From Bradyrhizobium sp. CCGB01 (lineage in GTDB: Bacteria > Pseudomonadota > Alphaproteobacteria > Rhizobiales > Xanthobacteraceae), in assembly GCF_024199795.1 (NCBI RefSeq), contig NZ_JANADK010000001.1, positions 8,732,001-8,796,000 of the forward strand: a stretch of DNA of 64,000 bases. Direction: 5' to 3'. The notes under the pieces were generated by a model. That model saw only the letters and a program-made list of their open reading frames with translations. It searched no databases and was not told where the DNA came from. This document shows positions 27,860 through 35,966 of this stretch, one piece after another (positions within the stretch are counted from its first letter, which is position 1; each line of letters starts with the position of its first letter). The position numbers were made by a program, and so were the translations under genes.

Positions 27860-27917
27860 GCAAGCCGTCATTCCGGGCTCGCGCCGTTGGCGCGTCCCGG
27901 AAAAATCGCGTCCGGCG

Positions 27918-29810
27918 CTAATGCGTCAGGCCGTAGACGTCGATGCGACCGTCATAGGTCGGGCGATAGATGCGGCCTTTCCAGACGATCGGACGGTTGA
28001 ACTTGGGATGCATGAAGGCGTGCTCGGGCCCCCAATTCCCGCTGTCCCAGATCACCTGAAGCCGCTTGGAGCCATCCGGATTGGTGGCGAAATTCTGCGC
28101 GTCGTAGACCAGGAAGCGGCCCGGGCTGAGGATCATGTTGCTGTCCTGATAGGGCACCATCGCCACGACGATGCCATCAGTGCCGTTGTTCGCGGCAAGG
28201 GTGATGCTCCACCCCGGCATGCCGCCCGGCGGACGCGGCGATTGCGGCGAGGCGATCTCATTGCCTCCGGCGAGATAGGTCGTTTTCCCGTCGGCCGCGA
28301 TCGACCAGGCCCGCAAGGCGCTGTTCTCGCCGCCGACGAAATGCATGGTGCCGTGGACGACCGACTGGAACAGCAACGGCGTACCATGCAGATGCCGCGT
28401 CGCGCCGCCGGGAAACAGATTCAGCTCCATCGGTGAGGCCGGCGCCGGCGGTACGCCAGGATCGAAATAGGTGTACAGGATCGGCGGCATGCGAAGCTTG
28501 TCGTAGTTCGCCGCGAAATGGCCGGCCACGAGTTCGCCCGGCTGCGTCTTGCCGAGCGCATTGGCATTGCCGGTGTAGAGGATGCCGTCCTTGCCGGCGG
28601 CTAGAATGGCATGGGCGGAGGCGACATAGACCGGACCGCCGGACCCGAAATCCTGGTCGCCCCACATCGATTTGTTCACCGCCTCCATGTGATGCGCCAC
28701 GACCGGCGCGATCTGCGCATCAATTGCGGTGCGACTTGCGGTAACCGCGACATGCCGCATCTCGCGCGCATGGCGAGGCTTCAGCGGCATTCCCATGCGC
28801 CTGGCATGCGCGATCACGGAGGGCAGGTAAACGTTGGACGGCAACGCCGGTTCGTCATCGTCGTCATCCGCGCCGGCTGCCGCGACCGCGGCCGCGCCGA
28901 TCCGGTTGGCGTCGGTCCATGGCGCCCACCACGACACGACCTCGAAATGGGCATGGTCTCCGGTGTGCAAGGCGAGCCGCACGATGCTCTCGCCGAAATC
29001 CCCATGCTGCGGTGAGAACGCTCCGTTGCCGGTGATGACGTAGATTGAACCGTCGGGCGCGACGGCCGGACCGGCCCCGCTGTGCCACAGCCCGCCGCCG
29101 GAGCCGGTGACGGTGGAGCACCACGACGCAGCGAGCCGCCAGGCCTGGACGTCGACCGCGAGCAGCCAGCCGCGCGCCGTCTTCGACGTCTCGGCGATCG
29201 TGCCGAAGGGAATCAGCACGTGGTTCTGCATCAGCGTTAAGGCGCTGCGCTGCTTGCGCTGGGCCGAGACGAATTTCTGCACCGGCAGTCCGTTCGGCGG
29301 CGTGTAGACCGCGCCCTCCAGGTTCAGGAGGCCGTACACCTTCGAGCCGTCGCGGATCCGCAGCGCGGCGAGGAAATGCTGTCCCCTGGCAGCGCTGCCG
29401 TCGTCGCTGATCCAGGCGCACGCATAGAGAATACCCGCCCCCTCGTCGATCACGGGCGTCGAGAGAATGCCCCAATGGATGTTGGTCAAGTGGCCGTCGA
29501 TGGCCCTCGTTCCGACGATGGGACGTCCGAGGTTCGTCGCCCAGATCCTCTCGCCGGTCACAGCGTCGAATGCATAGACCCAATTGCCCATGCTGGCCTG
29601 GAAGATCAGGTCGCGGGTCTTGCCATCGGCGGTGTGGACGCCGCCGACTGCCAGCGGCTGGGCCTCGAGCCTGGGATCGTCGGGAATCGGAAGGCTGAAG
29701 AGTTTGACGATGCCCCTGGTGCGGACGGCGGTCGCCGTCAGCACCGTCTCGGAATTGTTCGCGCCGGTCCGGGCACGGTCGTAGCTGCGGGTCGTGACGG
29801 AGGCGACCAT
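27918..29810 (-). CDS. PQQ-type beta-propeller protein
   Basis: A 630-residue protein made of repeated beta-propeller blades. Typical strings are NWVYAFDAVTGERIWATNLG, GGLWHSGAGPAVAPDGSIYVITGNG and ILAAGKDGILYTGNANALGK. This is the PQQ/outer-membrane-assembly-like propeller fold. No signal peptide is seen with the start at 29810 (GGGGAG upstream). The usual catalytic residues of quinoprotein dehydrogenases were not identified, so I do not call it an enzyme. Its start is 2 bp from the stop of a small membrane-protein gene, so the two are coupled. Function unknown. Confidence 0.75.
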   Translation of the reverse strand: MVASVTTRSYDRARTGANNSETVLTATAVRTRGIVKLFSLPIPDDPRLEAQPLAVGGVHTADGKTRDLIFQASMGNWVYAFDAVTGERIWATNLGRPIVGTRAIDGHLTNIHWGILSTPVIDEGAGILYACAWISDDGSAARGQHFLAALRIRDGSKVYGLLNLEGAVYTPPNGLPVQKFVSAQRKQRSALTLMQNHVLIPFGTIAETSKTARGWLLAVDVQAWRLAASWCSTVTGSGGGLWHSGAGPAVAPDGSIYVITGNGAFSPQHGDFGESIVRLALHTGDHAHFEVVSWWAPWTDANRIGAAAVAAAGADDDDDEPALPSNVYLPSVIAHARRMGMPLKPRHAREMRHVAVTASRTAIDAQIAPVVAHHMEAVNKSMWGDQDFGSGGPVYVASAHAILAAGKDGILYTGNANALGKTQPGELVAGHFAANYDKLRMPPILYTYFDPGVPPAPASPMELNLFPGGATRHLHGTPLLFQSVVHGTMHFVGGENSALRAWSIAADGKTTYLAGGNEIASPQSPRPPGGMPGWSITLAANNGTDGIVVAMVPYQDSNMILSPGRFLVYDAQNFATNPDGSKRLQVIWDSGNWGPEHAFMHPKFNRPIVWKGRIYRPTYDGRIDVYGLTH

Positions 29811-29812
29811 GG

Positions 29813-30280
29813 TCAGGCTCCCCAGGCGAGGAGGCTTCCGGCCGCAATCAGGCAAGCCGCGGCAAGCCGTCGTACGTCGTTCAAGCTTGCGCGCCAGCCG
29901 CTCGACACGACGGCTCCGCAGGCAAAGCCGAGGGCAGCCATGATCGCGCTCGACAGTGCGGCAGCGGCCGGTGCATCAGGTGTGTGCGACACGAAATTGT
30001 CGATCGCCAGCAGCGGGGGCAGCACATAGAGCCAGCCCGGCGCATTCAAAAGACGTTGCGCGATGGGATGACGCACCAGCAGCGATGCACCGCACGCGAT
30101 CAACAGGATCGCAGCGAGCCCGCCCGCGACCGGCATGGCGACGCCGAGCGCGGAGCCCAGCGCATCGCAAACGCCGAACATCAAGACGAGTGGCATCACA
30201 TGCCGTCGCGAAACGATGAATGCGAGCGCAAAGGCCGCGATGAGACTGTCCGCGGACGTCCACAACAAATGCAACGACAT
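29813..30280 (-). CDS. Small integral membrane protein coupled to the beta-propeller gene
   Basis: A 155-residue protein with about five membrane helices, starting MSLHLLWTSADSLIAAFALAF. The segment FIVSRRHVMPLVLMFGVCDALGSALG loosely recalls MntP/DUF204 repeats (Asp in the first helix, GxxxGxxxG-like spacing), but the match is weak and I do not assign manganese export. It ends 2 bp before the beta-propeller gene. It may anchor or export the product, or be an independent transporter. Confidence 0.6.
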   Translation of the reverse strand: MSLHLLWTSADSLIAAFALAFIVSRRHVMPLVLMFGVCDALGSALGVAMPVAGGLAAILLIACGASLLVRHPIAQRLLNAPGWLYVLPPLLAIDNFVSHTPDAPAAAALSSAIMAALGFACGAVVSSGWRASLNDVRRLAAACLIAAGSLLAWGA

Positions 30281-30631
30281 CGCGACCTCCAAAAGGTTTG
30301 CAATGCGAGACAAGTGAGATCAATCGAGAAGGCCGCGCCGCCATCCGCCTTCGACGGCAATTGCAGCGTGGTGAAGCCGAGATCCCGCGCATGTCGCACT
30401 GGAATCTCGATCAGCCGAGGTGCGTCGGCTCCGTCAACAGGCGCGCTGACGCTTTCGCCGTGCGGCCCGAACAAGCTCCAAGCGAACAGCACTACGCCCA
30501 TGACGCGGCCTTTGGCTGGCTGCATCAATCATGCATTGAATGGAGATCGTCTGGAAGTTGAAATTCGAGGCAAGCGCGCCCGTAGAACGAACCGGCGCTC
30601 ACGATCCCGTGCGCGACGGCGAGGAAGGGCG
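30281..30631. other. Gap of 351 bp with no confident gene
   Basis: The reverse strand has an open frame (30196-30528) beginning MMQPAKGRVMGVVLFAWSLF that overlaps the start of the membrane-protein gene and has a Cys/Arg-rich end; I do not accept it. No palindromic repeat or convincing promoter was seen. The region carries the leader of the membrane protein and propeller unit and the downstream part of the gene at 30632. Confidence 0.4.
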
Positions 30632-31327
30632 CTAATCGTCGTCAGGCCCGAACAGCCTCATCTGCGGGAAGCCGCCGCGCGGACGGCTGGCGACATCGCG
30701 CGCATCGGAATCTTCGCGGATGTTGCGTGCGACGTCGTCCCAATCGGTGCGGTCACGCATGCCGCGCGGCTCGCGGGAATCGTAGTGCCGGCGCTCGGCC
30801 CAGCGCTCGCGGCGCTCCATGCGGCGCCGTTCGGACGCGGCGCGCCTCACGTCGGAATCCCTGGCCTTGGCGTAGGCGTTGTCGGGTGAGGCTGGCTGTT
30901 CCGTCGAGGCCTGTTGCTCGGCAGGTTTTGCGACGTGCGGAAGCGATGCCGGTGCCGGCTTGGGCGGCTCCACCGCGGCCGCTTGCGAGGGTTGCGGCGC
31001 TGGCGGTTCAGCGTTCGCCTGGGTGGCCTGCGTATCGGGCCTTGCGGCTTCGGTCTTGGCTTCGGTCTTGGCTTCGGCCTGCGCCGGCGCGGCGATCATG
31101 GCGCCGAAGGCTTGCGAGCCGGTGAGATATTGCAGGCGCTCGGACGGCGCGTTCGTTGTCGCGGTTTTGGCGGCTTCAGCACGCTGCGCCATCTTGCTCG
31201 TGTCCGGTCCCTGCCTGGGCGAGACCGGATTCATGATATTGCCGGCGACAATGCCGCCGCCGAGACCAATGGCGATGGCCGCGATGATCGTTCCGGCACC
31301 GACGAAATAGGCTGTCGAGGCGCGCAT
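30632..31327 (-). CDS. Membrane-anchored low-complexity protein, unknown function
   Basis: A 231-residue protein with a GAGGGAG ribosome site. It has an N-terminal membrane helix (FVGAGTIIAAIAIGLGGGIVAGNIM), a long Ala/Pro/Lys/Glu-rich spacer with short repeats (AKTEAKTEA) and a C-terminal strongly charged region (RRMERRERWAERRHYDSREPR) that ends acidic (GPDDD). The spacer and charged end suggest a periplasm-spanning protein. No family is recognised. It is the next gene downstream of the LTXXQ-like gene (31414) on the same strand. Confidence 0.65.
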   Translation of the reverse strand: MRASTAYFVGAGTIIAAIAIGLGGGIVAGNIMNPVSPRQGPDTSKMAQRAEAAKTATTNAPSERLQYLTGSQAFGAMIAAPAQAEAKTEAKTEAARPDTQATQANAEPPAPQPSQAAAVEPPKPAPASLPHVAKPAEQQASTEQPASPDNAYAKARDSDVRRAASERRRMERRERWAERRHYDSREPRGMRDRTDWDDVARNIREDSDARDVASRPRGGFPQMRLFGPDDD

Positions 31328-31413
31328 TGGTCCACTCCCTCTTTGGAGCGGGCAACGCTTGTCGATTGCCGGATGTTCCTGATACCGGCGCGGTTCCCGG
31401 AGGAACTTCCGCG

Positions 31414-32136
31414 TCAGATCTGCTGCGCGACCTTCTCCAGCCCGATGATGCGGGCGAGCTTGCGCACTTCTTCCTTCTGATCCTCACGCAGCTGGAACAG
31501 GAGCGGCATCGCCGCCGACTTCAACTGCTGGACCTCGTCGCAATTCGGATCGATCGGCACGCCCGGAGCGTTCGGATTGGAGAGCTTGTTTGCCGAGATC
31601 TTGCGGACGACGTTGCGCAGCGCGGTCTCGACCGAGGGCCAATAATATTCCTGCGACGACGACAGTTTCAGGCGATCCCTGATGCCCGCGATCTGCACGT
31701 CGGAGAGCAGCGAATAGGATTTCTGCGGCTGCGGCTTGGCGACGACCTTCGGCTTGGCCGGAGCCTCGACCGCGGCAGGCGCTTCATGCGAAGTTGCCTT
31801 GGTCATCGGGAAATCGGAAGGCGTGGCGGCGGCAAAGGCCTGGCGCAGCGGCTCGGTCAGCACCGGCGCCTGCGAAAGCTTGTCCGCGGGCACCTGAACC
31901 GGCTCGATCGCGGCCGAAGCCAGCGCCAGCGTCGGAACCAGACGGTCGGCCTTGGCGGCGCGGTTGGTGGCGAGCGGCTTCGGCGGGGCCTGCGAGATCA
32001 TCTCGGCGCTGACACTGGGCACGCTGTCGCGGCCGAGAATAGCGGTGGTGGCGGCGCCGAGGACGAGGAAACAGGTCAGCACAACGATGGTGATGGCTTT
32101 GGACAAACGTCTCTCCGCGCCCAACTTCAAGTCCAC
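31414..32136 (-). CDS. Membrane-anchored protein with LTXXQ/Spy-like C-terminal helices
   Basis: A 240-residue protein with a GTG start, an N-terminal signal or anchor (ITIVVLTCFLVLGAATTAIL), a Pro/Ala-rich linker and a C-terminal helical domain. The domain runs from LSDVQIAGIRDRLKLSSSQ to PLLFQLREDQKEEVRKLARIIG and resembles CpxP/Spy-type LTXXQ helical repeats. In that family the proteins act as periplasmic chaperones or stress sensors; the assignment here is by pattern only. It precedes the anchored low-complexity gene on the same strand with an 86 bp gap. Confidence 0.65.
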   Translation of the reverse strand: MDLKLGAERRLSKAITIVVLTCFLVLGAATTAILGRDSVPSVSAEMISQAPPKPLATNRAAKADRLVPTLALASAAIEPVQVPADKLSQAPVLTEPLRQAFAAATPSDFPMTKATSHEAPAAVEAPAKPKVVAKPQPQKSYSLLSDVQIAGIRDRLKLSSSQEYYWPSVETALRNVVRKISANKLSNPNAPGVPIDPNCDEVQQLKSAAMPLLFQLREDQKEEVRKLARIIGLEKVAQQI

Positions 32137-32238
32137 GTGATCAGTGCCCGGAAACTGGGCGGTAATTAAGGCTTAACGGTGCCGGCGTAGTGACAATCGC
32201 GCGGACTGCGGCGACATGACCCGGAAACCTGAAGAAAA

Positions 32239-32487
32239 TCAGGCAGCTAGCGCCAGATCGTAGGCATCCTGGATGTCGGCGACGATCTCGGAGGCCTCCC
32301 AGACTGCGCGCGGCTCGACCGATTGCAGCGTCACCGTCCAGTTGCCGCCCCGGCGGGTGCGGGGAACGCTGACGATGTCGAAGCGCACGTTGCGGCACAG
32401 CGGGTGACGGGCCAGGGCATGGGCCACGCGGACCCGGATTTCGTCCAGCGTCGCGGCTGTCTTGCTGTTGAGAAAATCGAAGTCCAT
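32239..32487 (-). CDS. Small conserved-looking protein, unknown function
   Basis: An 82-residue soluble protein with a good GAGAGGGACAGG ribosome site. It starts MDFDFLNSKTAATLDEIRVRVAHALARH and has a strand-rich middle (VRFDIVSVPRTRRGGNWTVTLQSV) with a helical acidic end. No signal, no metal site. Function unknown. Confidence 0.65.
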   Translation of the reverse strand: MDFDFLNSKTAATLDEIRVRVAHALARHPLCRNVRFDIVSVPRTRRGGNWTVTLQSVEPRAVWEASEIVADIQDAYDLALAA

Positions 32488-32639
32488 CGCCTGTCCCTCT
32501 CGGTCCTGATTGGCGGCCGTGAGGGGATTCTTGGCGGGCGTTGGTTAATCTGCCGTTAAATGAAGGGATTTGGAGGAGCGCTCGATTAACTGTGATCGGT
32601 GGCCCCCTCCGCATTTTTACGGGGAAAGCAGGAGACAAC

Positions 32640-33605
32640 TTACCGGCCGCCCGCCTCGCGATATTCGGCGAGCGTCCGCGCAACGAGATCGTCCACCGCC
32701 ATCACGTCGGTCACGCCCGACGTCGAGTGCCCCCCGCTCCAGATATCGCGCCAGCGCTTGGGGCGGTTCTCTCGCGCACCGACGTCGATGTCCTTGCCGA
32801 TGTCGATCGCCCCGCGTGCCGGCAGATCGTCGGGATCGAGGCCGGCAGCCACGATCGACGGCTTCAGCATGCTGGTCTGCAATCCCGTGAACGCGGTGGT
32901 GAGCAGGATGTCGTCGGCATTGCTCCCGACCAGCATGTCCTTGTGGCGCTCGTCCGCCATGCTTTCGCGCGTCGCGATGAACTTCGTGCCCATGTAAGCG
33001 AGATCGCAGCCGAGCACTTCGGCCGCGTGCAGCGCGTGGCCGTCGCTGATGCCTCCGGCGAGCACGATGATGCCGTCAAAGAACGCACGCACCGCGCGGA
33101 CGAAGGCGAACGGATTGAGCCAGCCGGTCTGCCCGCCTGCACCCGCGGTGAGCAGCACGAGCCCGTCGGCGCCGGCTTCCACCGCGCGCTGGGCGTGGCG
33201 GATCGAGGCCACGTCCGCCAGCACCAGCGCGCCGGCTTCATGCAGCGGCTTCAGCACCGGCGCGGGCGATCCGACCGAGGTGATGACGATCTCCGGCTTG
33301 TGTCGCAGCAGCACGGCGAGATCCTGCTCCAGCCGCGCGTTGGAGCGATGCACGATCAGGTTCGGACAGAGCGGCGCGGCCTTGCGGCCGGCTCGATCCT
33401 CATACTGCCGCAACCGCGTTTCGATCTCGGTGAGCCACGCATCGAGTTGTTCCGTGCTGCGGCAATTCACGGTGGGGAAGCTGCCGATCACACCGTTGCG
33501 GCAGGCCGCGACCATGAGCTCGACGCCCGACACCAGAAACATCGGCGCCGCGATCAAAGGCAGGCTGAGACGATCGCGGAAGTGTTGCAGTCGATCGGAT
33601 GTCAC
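32640..33605 (-). CDS. Nitronate monooxygenase family flavoprotein, copy 1
   Basis: A 321-residue FMN-binding TIM-barrel protein of the nitronate monooxygenase (2-nitropropane dioxygenase) family. It has SLPLIAAPMFLVSG near the start, GADGLVLLTAGAGGQTG as the FMN-phosphate region, and VLAGGISDGHALHAAEVLGCDLAYMGTKF. It oxidises alkyl nitronates; some relatives are 2-enoyl-ACP reductases or act on other substrates. The GTG at 33605 is the start, directly preceded by a 17-bp tandem repeat that supplies its ribosome site. An in-frame TTG at 33626 is less likely. It is divergent from the acyl-CoA synthetase gene. Confidence 0.88.
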   Translation of the reverse strand: MTSDRLQHFRDRLSLPLIAAPMFLVSGVELMVAACRNGVIGSFPTVNCRSTEQLDAWLTEIETRLRQYEDRAGRKAAPLCPNLIVHRSNARLEQDLAVLLRHKPEIVITSVGSPAPVLKPLHEAGALVLADVASIRHAQRAVEAGADGLVLLTAGAGGQTGWLNPFAFVRAVRAFFDGIIVLAGGISDGHALHAAEVLGCDLAYMGTKFIATRESMADERHKDMLVGSNADDILLTTAFTGLQTSMLKPSIVAAGLDPDDLPARGAIDIGKDIDVGARENRPKRWRDIWSGGHSTSGVTDVMAVDDLVARTLAEYREAGGR

Positions 33606-33663
33606 CCAAGCCTCTCTTTCATCCAAGCCTTGCTTTCATCGAAGCCTTGCTTTCATCCAAGCC
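33606..33663 (-). repeat. 17-bp tandem repeat (3.4 copies) forming coupled mini-ORFs
   Basis: Read on the reverse strand the unit is ATGAAAGCAAGGCTTGG. Three full copies are followed (reverse sense) by the GTG start of the monooxygenase. Each copy is a six-codon frame (MKARLR, MKARLG, MKERLG) whose TGA overlaps the next ATG as ATGA, and the last TGA overlaps the GTG as GTGA. Each copy has AAGG or GAGG five bases before the next start. Copy 1 differs from the others where it carries GAGAGG. Confidence 0.85.
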
Positions 33664-33763
33664 GCCCTATGCGGGCTTTGTCGTTCCATCCCGCATTCTC
33701 TGTGCTAGCGTTGCACGCAACATTGGCACGCCAGAAGCCGATGACAAAGCAACGAGGAAACAA

Positions 33764-35326
33764 ATGTCCGATCCGCTCCACGCATCGCTCCCGGCTTGTG
33801 CGCAGACGCTACGCGCGCTGTCGCGCTATCCCGGCCGCACTGCTTTCGCCTGGCCCGGCGGATCGCTCAGCTATCAGGGCACCATCGACCTGATCGGACG
33901 CATCCAGGGCGTGTTCATACGGCTTGGACTGCAGCCCGGCGCGCGCGTCGCATTTCTCACCGCGAACCGCGCCGACACCTGGTGCGCAGGCGTCGCCGCG
34001 CAATTGTCCCGGCTTTGCATCACCTGGCTGCATCCTTTGGGATCGCGAGGAGACCAGCTCTTCCAACTCGAGGATTCCGAGGCCGAAATGCTGGTGGTCG
34101 ATGCAGCCGCCTTCCGCGAGCGCGGCGGCGAGCTCGCCGCGCAGGCGGGCCGGCTCAAGGCAATCTTCACCATGGGACCGGCCGACTACGGCGTCGATCT
34201 GTTGCAGGCGATCGAGATCGAAGGCCATGCCAGTGCGCTGTGCCTCGCCCGCCCCGACGATCTCGCCACGCTGAACTACACCGGCGGCACGACCGGCAAA
34301 TCCAAGGGCGCGCTGCGCTACCACCGCGAAAACAGCGGGGCCGCCGGCGCGATCCTCGCCGACTTCGAAATCCCGGAAGAAGCGCGCTATCTGACGGTCG
34401 CACCGATCAGCCACGTCGCGGGCACGAAAGTGCTCCCGACCCTGATGCGCGGCGGCACCGTGCACATGCTGAAGGGTTTCGATCCAGAGGCCGTGCTGGC
34501 GACCATCGCGCGCGAGCGCATCAACTTCACGCTGTTCGTGCCGACCATGATCTATGTGCTGCTCGATCATCCCGCGTTGGGCAAGACCGATCTCTCCTCG
34601 CTCGAGCTCGTGCTCTACGGTGCCTCCGCGATGTCGCCGAGCCGGCTGATCGAGGGCATCGAGCGGATCGGGCCGGTGTTCTCGCAGCTCTACGGCCAGA
34701 CCGAATGCTATCCGGTCTCGGTGCTGCGCAAGGCGGATCATGATCCAAAGACGCCGGAGCTGTTCCTGTCCTGCGGCTTCCCGATCTCGGCCTGCGAGGT
34801 CAGGATCCTCGACGACAACGACCAGGAAGTGAGGACGGGCGACGCCGGCGAGATCTGCGTGCGCGCCCCGCATGTCATGGCCGAATACTGGAAGCGGCCT
34901 GACATCACCGCCGAGACGCTGAAGAATGGCTGGGTTCACACCGGCGACATCGCGCGCAAGGATGAGCGCGGCTACATGTTCATCCTCGACCGCAAGAAGG
35001 ACATGATCGTCTCCGGCGGCTTCAACATTTTTCCGCGCGAGGTCGAGGACGTACTGTCGCAGCATGCGGACGTTGCGATGGTCGCGGTCGTCGGCATTCC
35101 CGACGAGAAATGGGGCGAAGCCGTCACCGCCATCGTCGTGCCGCGCGAGGGCGCGAAACCCGACGAAGACGAGCTGATCGATCTGGTGAAAAGGCGAAAA
35201 GGCTCGGCACATGCGCCGAAGCAGATCCAGTTCGTCAAGCAGCTGCCGATGACCGGCGTGGGCAAGGTCGACAAGAAGGTACTGCGCGCAGGCTTCTGGA
35301 GCGGACGCGACCGGATGGTGGGGTAG
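33764..35326 (+). CDS. AMP-forming acyl-CoA synthetase
   Basis: A 520-residue member of the ANL superfamily. Motifs in order: the P-loop LNYTGGTTGKSKGA, the acyl/adenylate pocket YGQTECYPVS, the hinge region GDIARKDERGYMFILDRKKDMI, and the C-terminal catalytic Lys region MTGVGKVDKKVLR. It activates a carboxylic acid with ATP to acyl-CoA. The start at 33764 has a CGAGGAAA ribosome site. Neighbours are two nitronate monooxygenases and a TesB-like thioesterase, so it could be part of a fatty- or aromatic-acid route. Substrate cannot be read from sequence. Confidence 0.92.
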   Translation: MSDPLHASLPACAQTLRALSRYPGRTAFAWPGGSLSYQGTIDLIGRIQGVFIRLGLQPGARVAFLTANRADTWCAGVAAQLSRLCITWLHPLGSRGDQLFQLEDSEAEMLVVDAAAFRERGGELAAQAGRLKAIFTMGPADYGVDLLQAIEIEGHASALCLARPDDLATLNYTGGTTGKSKGALRYHRENSGAAGAILADFEIPEEARYLTVAPISHVAGTKVLPTLMRGGTVHMLKGFDPEAVLATIARERINFTLFVPTMIYVLLDHPALGKTDLSSLELVLYGASAMSPSRLIEGIERIGPVFSQLYGQTECYPVSVLRKADHDPKTPELFLSCGFPISACEVRILDDNDQEVRTGDAGEICVRAPHVMAEYWKRPDITAETLKNGWVHTGDIARKDERGYMFILDRKKDMIVSGGFNIFPREVEDVLSQHADVAMVAVVGIPDEKWGEAVTAIVVPREGAKPDEDELIDLVKRRKGSAHAPKQIQFVKQLPMTGVGKVDKKVLRAGFWSGRDRMVG

Positions 35327-35517
35327 CCACCTCGATTTGCAACCTGTGGCACGCAGCGCCGCACGGCTTCCCGTATCCACCCCCCGGGGTTCTACGGTGT
35401 CGCTGTGGCCCGCGAACAACAGCGCGCAAGGGACTTTTCAGGCGCGCCGTCCGCGCAATTGCGGGCGAATCAACGAATCAACTAGACCGATAACGGGGCT
35501 GGGAAGCGGAGAGTAGA

Positions 35518-35616
35518 ATGAGAGTCGCTTCCCTGGAAAGTGCAGTGGCCGCGGTCACGTTGATCACGGCTATCATCGTGGTGCTGTGGGAGATCAAGAT
35601 CTTCTACGGTATGTGA
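35518..35616 (+). CDS. 32-residue single-helix membrane microprotein
   Basis: ATG at 35518, TGA at 35614, with GGAGAG four bases upstream. The product begins MRVASLESAVAAV and continues with a hydrophobic helix (TLITAIIVVLWEI) and a short KIFYGM end. It is too short for usual gene calling. A single membrane helix with Glu-Lys near the end is typical of regulatory membrane microproteins. It lies ~190 bp after the acyl-CoA synthetase. Function is unknown, and coding status rests on the ribosome site and hydrophobic pattern only. Confidence 0.5.
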   Translation: MRVASLESAVAAVTLITAIIVVLWEIKIFYGM

Positions 35617-35743
35617 ACAGGCAGGATGCCGCGTCAAACAAGAGACTTCCGGACAGGAAGCTCGTGGCCAAGCGTCCCTTCCGCGGCGGCGGAAGCCTGC
35701 CGTTCAATCGGCCCAAGGAGCGATCGCGGCACCCGCCGTCACG

Positions 35744-35771
35744 CTCACCGCTTCTCGATCACCAGGCTCTG
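35744..35771. repeat. 28-bp direct repeat, copy of the thioesterase gene 3' end
   Basis: The 28 bases at 35744-35771 are identical to 35966-35993, which encode the last residues (QSLVIEKR) and stop of the TesB-like gene on the reverse strand. The flanks differ. This suggests a past duplication or deletion, or repeat insertion between copies. Confidence 0.9.
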
Positions 35772-35817
35772 ATGAACGTCGCGACACGCGACGCGGCACC
35801 CACACAACAGGTGTCAT

Positions 35818-35920
35818 CGCCCGGCCTTGACCGGGCGATCCAGTATTCCAGAGACGGGAGTCATTGGATCGAGAGGCCGCGGCGTACTGGATGCCCCGGT
35901 CAAGCCGGGGCATGACAGCG
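35818..35920. repeat. Mosaic hairpin element of the GATCCAGTA family
   Basis: A hairpin CCGGCCTTGACCGG, then GCGATCCAGTATTC, and later GTACTGGAT followed by the hairpin CCCCGGTCAAGCCGGGG. The order matches the element at 53841-53941: short hairpin, ATCCAGTA, spacer, TACTGGAT, short hairpin. Confidence 0.75.
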
Positions 35921-35966
35921 AGAATGAGGCGAGCGTCCCGCCAAACTCACCGCGGCGTCGCGCCCC

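Larger units (their letters stand above)
35617..35966. other. Gap of 350 bp holding two repeats
   Basis: No gene is supported. The stretch contains a 28-bp copy of the thioesterase 3' end (35744-35771) and a hairpin element (35818-35920). Short open frames here are composed of repeat sequence. Confidence 0.6.

Noticed and set aside
27866..27903. Palindrome GTCATTCCGGG...CCCGG as terminator
   Set aside because: Arms are short and there is no T tract; it is more likely a fragment of a common intergenic repeat.
29813..30280. MntP manganese exporter
   Set aside because: Only a loose helix pattern is shared; the typical conserved Asp pairs were not seen in both halves.
30196..30528. 110-codon reverse-strand frame overlapping the small membrane protein start
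   Set aside because: The N-terminus looks signal-like, but the C-terminus is Cys/Arg-rich out-of-frame sequence of the accepted gene and no ribosome site is convincing.
33606..33663. CRISPR-like array
   Set aside because: The 17-bp units are directly adjacent with no spacers, and no cas genes are present.
33599..33763. N-terminal extension of the acyl-CoA synthetase through the 17-bp repeat
   Set aside because: The frame has no start with a ribosome site; the ATG at 33764 has a good site and matches the usual synthetase N-terminus.
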